Below the pieces are notes generated by a model. It saw only the letters and a program-made list of their open reading frames with translations, had not been told where the DNA came from and ran no database searches. The position numbers and the translations under genes are program-made. Below are positions 43,789-48,523 of a stretch of DNA of 48,523 bases, one piece after another. Each line of letters opens with the position of its first letter. Position 1 is the first letter of the stretch. Source of the DNA: Alkalibacterium thalassium (lineage in GTDB: Bacteria > Bacillota > Bacilli > Lactobacillales > Carnobacteriaceae_A); the NCBI RefSeq assembly GCF_900101165.1, contig NZ_FNFK01000008.1, positions 14,782-63,304 on the forward strand. Reading direction: 5' to 3'.

Positions 43789-44256
43789 ATGAATTTGAAT
43801 CATTTAACCTACTTTATAGCTGCACTTGTCGCCACATTTGGTTTTGGTGTGCTCTACAATGTTCCAACACGAACCTTATTTGCTTCCAGTTTTGCAGGAG
43901 CGATCGGCTGGATCGTCTATTATATCCTGTCTTTCCAGCTAGAACTCGACTTATTTGTAGGTGTCGGCGTAGCAGCTTTTTTAGTGGCCTATTTCAGCCA
44001 ATGGTATGCTAGACATTTTAAAATGCCAGTAATCGTCTTTGCTATCCCCGGAATTATCCCTCTTGTTCCAGGAGGTTCTGCCTACAATATGATGCGAGCA
44101 TTTATCGAGGGCAGCTCAGAAATGGCGCTCATGTACGCCACGGAAACCTTTCTGATTTCAGGTGCGATTGCTTTAGGCCTTTCGGTAAACAGTGGACTGT
44201 TCCAGGTCTTTTCTAGTCAGGCATTTGAAAAACGCGACAAACGGTACCTCCCTTAA
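43789..44256 (+). CDS. Threonine/serine exporter, ThrE C-terminal half
   Basis: A 155-residue membrane protein of the ThrE_2/DUF3815 family with about five hydrophobic segments and the conserved IPLVPGGSAYNMMRAFI stretch. It lies 19 bases after its partner, after an AAGGAG site, and ends before a strong terminator. The two together equal one full ThrE. Confidence 0.82.
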   Translation: MNLNHLTYFIAALVATFGFGVLYNVPTRTLFASSFAGAIGWIVYYILSFQLELDLFVGVGVAAFLVAYFSQWYARHFKMPVIVFAIPGIIPLVPGGSAYNMMRAFIEGSSEMALMYATETFLISGAIALGLSVNSGLFQVFSSQAFEKRDKRYLP

Positions 44257-44306
44257 CACCCACTTTTACTCAAGTCAGCATATATCATTTTCATAAGTAC
44301 AACTAA

Positions 44307-44354
44307 AAACCGGGAGCATCTCACGTGTTACTTGAGAGGCTCCCGGTTTTTTAG
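44307..44354. terminator. Strong terminator between convergent genes
   Basis: AAACCGGGAGC pairs with GCTCCCGGTTT, followed by T residues on the plus strand; ends the ThrE-type operon and probably also the M23-peptidase gene. Confidence 0.85.
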
Positions 44355-44389
44355 TTTAATGTCTTTTTTTATTCGTCTAATGTCAGTGA

Positions 44390-46072
44390 TTAATACCCGC
44401 TGACGTAGTTCAGTGGATTGACAGGTTGGCCATTTTTATGAATTTCAAAGTGAAGGTGGACACCTGTTGAATCTCCAGTCGTTCCCATCGTACCGATTCT
44501 CTGTCCTTGAGACACTGACTGACCTCTTGATACCAGCATGTTCGGCTGCAAGTGAGCGTACCGGCTTGCGTATCCGCCACCGTGGTCGATGTCAATATAG
44601 TAGCCTAGTGCTCTGTTGAATCCCGCTGTTCTGACTGTTCCAGAACGTGTCGCAGTGATTGCTCCACTACCGGCAATGTCGATTCCACTGTGGAATCTAC
44701 GTGTTCTGAAAATCGGGTGGATTCTGAACCCAAATGGTGAAGTCAGACGTCCGCTTGCCGGTCTGCTCCAGCTTACGCTTGATGGCGTACTGCTTGAGCT
44801 TGGACTTGGACTAGAACTCGATCCACCACTTTGAGATGAAGTGGCTGCGGCTGCTTCCTGTTCTCTTCTTTGGGCTGCAGCTCTTGCTTCTGCTTCAGCC
44901 TGACGACGCGCTTCATCTTCACGTTGTTGAGCCGCTGCTCGCTGACGCGCTTCTTCTTCACGTTGCTGAGCCGCTGCTCGCTGACGCGCTTCTTCTTCAC
45001 GTTGCTGAGCCGCTGCTTGTTGACGGGCTTCTTCTTCACGCTGTTGAGGGGCTGCATGCTCGCTAGACTCGGCTTCACGGTGTTCTGCCGCTGCCTGTTC
45101 ACGAGATTCGGCTTCACCACGCTCTGCCGCTGCCTGCTGACTCGCTTCTTCTTCGGCACGTGCTTGTTCTTCACGCTCTGCTTCCAGTCTAGCTGCTTCA
45201 GCGATTGCCTGACGTTCAGCTTCTTCTTCTGCTCTGCGACGCTCTTCTTCTTCACGTCTGCGTTGCTCTTCAAGACGACGTTCTTCTTCAATTCGTTCTT
45301 CTTCAGACTGAATTTCAGAAGACAAGGTCATCGCCTGTTGCGCCAGAACGTACTGTTCACTGATAAATGATTCTTTCTCTTTTTCATTCATTTCATACAA
45401 TTCAGCGACGTGCATAATTTCATCATCGAGCGCCACCTGCTGAGAACTCAACTGTTCACGAGTTGCTTCCATTTCGTTAAGTGTATTCTGTACTTCTACT
45501 CGCTCAGCTTGTACCTGCTCTTCAGATTCTTTTACAAGCTGCTGGTCACGAATCTGGTCTTCAATAATAGAACGGTTAGCAGATACTAACTGGCTGACAA
45601 TACCCATACGACCGATCAGATCTGACAAATTTTCTGCTGACAGAATGATATGTATGATTCTCGTCGGGTTCCACTGGGTTTGTGTGGAACGAGCTTGCTG
45701 CATTAGTTTTTCGTTACGCTGTTCAATCAGTACATTTAAGTGATCGATCTGTTCATTTAAACGGTCAATTTCTTTATTTGCAGCATCCAGACGATCATTC
45801 TGGTCAATCAAATCTTCTGTCAATTCTGAAATGCTGATTTGAAGTGCCTGAATACTCGCTTCAAGTTCTTCTCTTTCGCGAGCCAGCTCTTCCATTTCCT
45901 GTTCAGTGTTTTCAATGTTACCGTCTAATTCACCTGAACGATTTTCAACTTCTTCTTTTTCTTGTTTTAATTCATCAAGCAAATTTTCAGCCTGGACCGG
46001 TGAGCCGACAATAGGGAACGAACCAGCGAGCATGACAGAGGCTAATAAGCCAAGTGTAAACTTCTTCTTCAA
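44390..46072 (-). CDS. Secreted coiled-coil peptidoglycan hydrolase with M23 domain
   Basis: A secreted cell-wall enzyme of the PcsB/CwlO-like type. After a signal peptide (KKKFTLGLLASVMLAG, cleavage near VQA-EN) comes a long coiled coil with PcsB-type features (about 25-250). An Arg/Glu/Ala-rich tract includes 13-residue repeats, then a Ser-rich linker. The C-terminal LytM/M23 peptidase has zinc ligands in RFHSGIDI and GVHLHFEIH. Such proteins are usually activated by FtsEX for cell elongation or division. The frame runs from 46093, but the TTG at 46072 follows GGAGG and gives a normal signal peptide. A WalR box lies upstream. Confidence 0.88.
   Translation of the reverse strand: MKKKFTLGLLASVMLAGSFPIVGSPVQAENLLDELKQEKEEVENRSGELDGNIENTEQEMEELAREREELEASIQALQISISELTEDLIDQNDRLDAANKEIDRLNEQIDHLNVLIEQRNEKLMQQARSTQTQWNPTRIIHIILSAENLSDLIGRMGIVSQLVSANRSIIEDQIRDQQLVKESEEQVQAERVEVQNTLNEMEATREQLSSQQVALDDEIMHVAELYEMNEKEKESFISEQYVLAQQAMTLSSEIQSEEERIEEERRLEEQRRREEEERRRAEEEAERQAIAEAARLEAEREEQARAEEEASQQAAAERGEAESREQAAAEHREAESSEHAAPQQREEEARQQAAAQQREEEARQRAAAQQREEEARQRAAAQQREDEARRQAEAEARAAAQRREQEAAAATSSQSGGSSSSPSPSSSSTPSSVSWSRPASGRLTSPFGFRIHPIFRTRRFHSGIDIAGSGAITATRSGTVRTAGFNRALGYYIDIDHGGGYASRYAHLQPNMLVSRGQSVSQGQRIGTMGTTGDSTGVHLHFEIHKNGQPVNPLNYVSGY
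44922..45038 (-). repeat. 39-base tandem repeats within the M23 peptidase gene
   Basis: Three nearly identical 39-base units in frame, each encoding a 13-residue QREEEARQRAAAQ-type block, with decayed units on both sides. Such tracts can change in number by slippage and would lengthen or shorten the linker between coiled coil and peptidase. Confidence 0.85.
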
Positions 46073-46170
46073 AATAGTTCCTCCAAAATTCAAAATAGTC
46101 TCGTTTAATATGCTAAAATTATCATAATCAATAAGTTCATGTTTAATCGCTTTTATTTTTTAAGCTAAAC

Positions 46171-46228
46171 TTATAATAGCATCAAACTGAATTTTGTTAA
46201 GCTATATGATGATTACAGTTATATTACA
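46171..46228 (-). promoter_or_regulatory. M23 peptidase promoter with WalR box
   Basis: On the minus strand TGTAAT-ATAAC-TGTAAT (46212-46228) exactly fits the WalR consensus TGTWAH-N5-TGTWAH. Twelve bases downstream is TTAACA (46195-46200), with TATTAT/TATAAG at the -10. This is the activator arrangement seen for cell-wall hydrolase genes of the WalRK regulon. Confidence 0.78.
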
Positions 46229-46603
46229 CTTGTATTTAGTCAAAATATAGACAAATTATAGACAAATTATGCAGTTCTTATAATCCCAAAAAAACGCATA
46301 TCATTTGACTTCTTAATTTTTACACAGACTTAAACAGCTTGAATTGAACAGGGATCCGCTGCCTCTCTGTGCTTGATCAATCAATTAATTTAACTCGATA
46401 AATTAGTTCTCTGTCATAAGGTACATCTATTTATCCTCTTATACCAGTAGTCTTATTTTGGAACTGTTAGTAATAGTTATAATTTAATGATTTAAAGTGT
46501 GATTGAAATATCTTCATCATTTGAAATTTATGACCAGCTAAAAAACAATCAGAAAAAAAGTTACTGACTAATTATTAACGAAAGGCAATTTCTAAAGTAT
46601 ATA
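46229..46603. other. AT-rich intergenic region
   Basis: About 375 bases between the WalR site and the HerA gene stop, visibly richer in A and T than the rest of the window. It has two copies of ATAGACAAATTA (about 46247-46270) and no convincing gene or terminator. It may be the flank of acquired DNA. Confidence 0.5.
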
Positions 46604-48127
46604 CTATTGGCGAGATTGCTTCCTCATTGAATTAATTGAGGTAGAGATAGTTGTGGGCGTAGTTCTGTCGGACCATTCATCCCAAAAGTCAATCGTTCCT
46701 GACGTTGGTTTTAATGTCGGTTCTTGTACTTTTATTCTACTTGGTAACAAAGATGAATCCCCAACTACTATAGCTTCCCCGATATCTAATACTGGGAGTA
46801 ATTCCGCAAAGTTTCCCAAACTGTCCGGTAATAATCTTTTTACAACATTTTGATCATCCACGTTTGTAAGTCTCAATGCTACGAAATTATTACATTGACT
46901 AAGTACAGTTCTATTAACTTCTGATGGACGTTGGCTAATCACTACTAGGGCTACTCCATATTTTCTTCCTTCCTTTGCAACCCTTTCAAAAGTTTGATTA
47001 GCGTGATTATCTAGAGTATTATCAGAGCTCGAGGGTATATATAAATGAGCCTCATCACAAAAGAGTGCAACCGGGTGTCTATTTTCTCTAATAGTCCATT
47101 GTTGGATACTAAAAATGAGTCTTGTCACTAAACCAATAATCAAAGGTAGTATATCCGAAGGAACTTCTGAAAAATCGATAATTTTCACTCCTGAAGTCTC
47201 ATTCGATGACCAGCCAATTAACTTTTCAGCTAATTCATCTAAGTAATCCAATTTTAGCAAATCATTGGACTCATTAAATAAAAAAGAAAGCCTTTTGTCA
47301 CTCATTTTAGCATTGAGTCTTTGGATGAACCTAGTTAATTTTCCATTGAACGGCCCTTGTTTCGGTCCTCTTGAACCTTCTACCATTTCTAGATCTTTTA
47401 TTTTTAGAAATTCTAAAACATTTTCTAGCTTATATGGAATTGGACTATCCAACGTAAAATTTTCATATTCTTGTAAAAGATCATTCTCCTTAAGCAAAGA
47501 TTCTTTTTCGATAAGAACACTATTTGAAAAAATCATTGCTTGATTAGGAGCATTATTGTCTGAGCGGTCTAAAAGCATTGATAACATTTCTTCGTATGTT
47601 AATAGCCAATAAGGTAAAAATATAACGTCATTTTTAGGCTTATCATTAGGACCTGCTACTTTGTAGTGAACAAAACCAGCGGATTCTAAAGATTTGTATT
47701 CCCCATGGATATCAAAGACAACTGCATTAGAAGCATTTAACTCGGATACTTGTTCCAATAACCTTGCTACAGACCAAGATTTACCTGAGCCAGTGCTTCC
47801 AACGACTACAGCATGTCTTTGAAAAAATTTGTTGCCATCCAACCATGCTTCTGCTTCTTCATCAAGTATATATTTACCTAGAGATAAAGGGGATTTTGAA
47901 GATGATGATTGATTCGATATCGCCTGCATAAAACTAGTTAGTTTGTCTCCATTCAGAACAAAGCACTCTGAATTTATCTCTGGGACACTTTCGAGTGTAC
48001 GTTTAAAAATATTCGTACTACTTCCTATTTTATTTACATGAGTTCCTATCAATGTAGCTTTAATAACATTTTCAACTGAGACTTGATCTTCCTCATCAGA
48101 TACAAATTCAAGTAAGGATTTTCTCAT
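46604..48127 (-). CDS. HerA/DUF87-type ATPase
   Basis: A hexameric HerA-FtsK superfamily ATPase, 507 residues from the ATG at 48127. Walker A is VVGSTGSGKSW (residues 108-118), the Walker B Asp-Glu is in VALFCDEAHLYIP, and VVISQRPSEV is a typical sensor. HerA works with NurA-type nucleases in end resection, or with SIR2 and DUF4297 proteins in phage defence; no partner is in the window. There is no ribosome site at this ATG. In the same frame 23 further residues upstream (NLIAIVSKI...) look like the start of the usual N-terminal barrel, so translation probably begins earlier, perhaps at an ATT at 48196 that has AGAGG eight bases upstream. The gene is AT-rich and has different codon use from its neighbours. 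Confidence 0.78.
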   Translation of the reverse strand: MRKSLLEFVSDEEDQVSVENVIKATLIGTHVNKIGSSTNIFKRTLESVPEINSECFVLNGDKLTSFMQAISNQSSSSKSPLSLGKYILDEEAEAWLDGNKFFQRHAVVVGSTGSGKSWSVARLLEQVSELNASNAVVFDIHGEYKSLESAGFVHYKVAGPNDKPKNDVIFLPYWLLTYEEMLSMLLDRSDNNAPNQAMIFSNSVLIEKESLLKENDLLQEYENFTLDSPIPYKLENVLEFLKIKDLEMVEGSRGPKQGPFNGKLTRFIQRLNAKMSDKRLSFLFNESNDLLKLDYLDELAEKLIGWSSNETSGVKIIDFSEVPSDILPLIIGLVTRLIFSIQQWTIRENRHPVALFCDEAHLYIPSSSDNTLDNHANQTFERVAKEGRKYGVALVVISQRPSEVNRTVLSQCNNFVALRLTNVDDQNVVKRLLPDSLGNFAELLPVLDIGEAIVVGDSSLLPSRIKVQEPTLKPTSGTIDFWDEWSDRTTPTTISTSINSMRKQSRQ

Positions 48128-48199
48128 TATTTTTGAAACGATAGCTATTAAATTTTGATTTGTTTTTGAACTTCTAATAACTAATAAATCCTGAATTAT

Positions 48200-48523
48200 T
48201 CATACCTCTAAATGTGGATAACTATTTCTATTAAACTCACTGCTTTTTTAGACATTTTTAAGTATTAACTGTCTATCATGCCACTTTATATCCTTCTCGA
48301 TTAGATCGAAAACAAAAAGATGAAAAAAAGAGTATAAAGACCCCTTGGTCTTACAATCGTCAAAAAATTAATATGATCTTCTGGAGTAGCTAATGCAACA
48401 GAACCAGCTGTTGAATATTCTCCAATATTGTCCAGAACAGTGAAGAGAAAACGTAACCTGTGGACAAGCGGACTTTTATTTTACGCGCATGTCGTGTCAG
48501 CCTTCCAGCAATGTGGAAAACTT
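48200..48523. other. Right-end non-coding region with DnaA-box-like motifs
   Basis: No gene is seen. TGTGGATAA (48213-48221) is a perfect DnaA box; TGTGGACAA (48459-48467) and TGTGGAAAA (48512-48520) each differ by one base. A weak minus-strand hairpin AAGACC/GGTCTT (48337-48352) with a T tract eight bases away may end a gene beyond the window. The motifs suggest, but do not prove, nearness to a replication origin. Confidence 0.45.

Noticed and set aside
44922-45038. Possible CRISPR-like array
   Set aside because: The units are contiguous, in frame and without spacers; this is a protein repeat.
44836-45370. Plus-strand frames opposite the M23 hydrolase repeats
   Set aside because: They arise from antisense reading of a tandem repeat and are Leu/Phe/Cys-rich low complexity.
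48370-48480. Minus-strand fragment that reads as a short peptide tail
   Set aside because: It is bounded by a close upstream stop, resembles nothing recognisable and may be chance; a gene remnant cannot be shown.

Overview
The window looks like chromosome from a low-to-mid GC Firmicute, most likely of the order Lactobacillales and perhaps a marine or alkaliphilic Carnobacteriaceae relative. This is inferred from AGGAGG ribosome sites, sigma-A type promoters, many U-tract terminators, the ywiB-rpoE-pyrG-fba order, TrpXYZ, split ThrE, a PcsB/CwlO-type hydrolase and acidic secreted proteins. Nearly all of it is coding and most genes are on the minus strand. No rRNA, tRNA, CRISPR or complete transposon was seen.

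Layout. 1-5.7 kb: a NERD-domain protein, fba, pyrG with a CTP-sensing leader, rpoE, a transposase-less IS200/IS605-like relic, and a DUF1934 gene. 5.9-12 kb: lipL, an HD phosphohydrolase, a large structured repeat, a HAD phosphatase, ohr, and an SOS module (Y-family polymerase plus YolD) under a double LexA-box promoter. 12-17.5 kb: a folate/one-carbon block (fhs, fchA, folD, 5-formyl-THF cyclo-ligase) and a long FolT-like transporter behind a THF riboswitch. The second copy of the structured repeat sits inside the folT leader. 17.7-20.6 kb: DUF378, ald, a small membrane protein, mgsA and a DJ-1/PfpI protein. 20.7-21.1 kb: one strong and one weaker small-RNA candidate. 21.4-23.7 kb: metNIQ. 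23.8-28 kb: a second NERD protein, an amidohydrolase and an amidase. 28.1-32.5 kb: trpX-trpY-trpZ-trpB behind an elaborate leader. 32.9-44.3 kb: FAD oxidoreductase, PAP2 phosphatase, guaC, guanylate-kinase-like and UppS-like paralogues with a 54-residue membrane protein, adhP, dsdA, recQ, and split ThrE. 44.4-48.5 kb: an M23 cell-wall hydrolase with a WalR box, an AT-rich HerA-type ATPase, and DnaA-box-like motifs at the right edge.

The most striking system is the trp leader (32.08-32.55 kb). A promoter drives a 24-codon leader peptide with two Trp codons in a W-N-S-W motif. It is followed by seven RNA segments that can pair in two exclusive registers: 1:2, 3:4 and 5:6, or 2:3, 4:5 and 6:7. 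The second register forms two successive terminators. A second small reading frame with a W-D-W motif overlaps the trpX start. The operon encodes a predicted tryptophan-type ABC importer and a TrpB with no TrpA in the window, which suggests salvage of tryptophan or indole.

Other regulation read from sequence: the folT THF riboswitch, the GGGC start of pyrG, the LexA-controlled polymerase promoter, and the WalR box. The function of the duplicated 270-340 base structured repeat is unknown.
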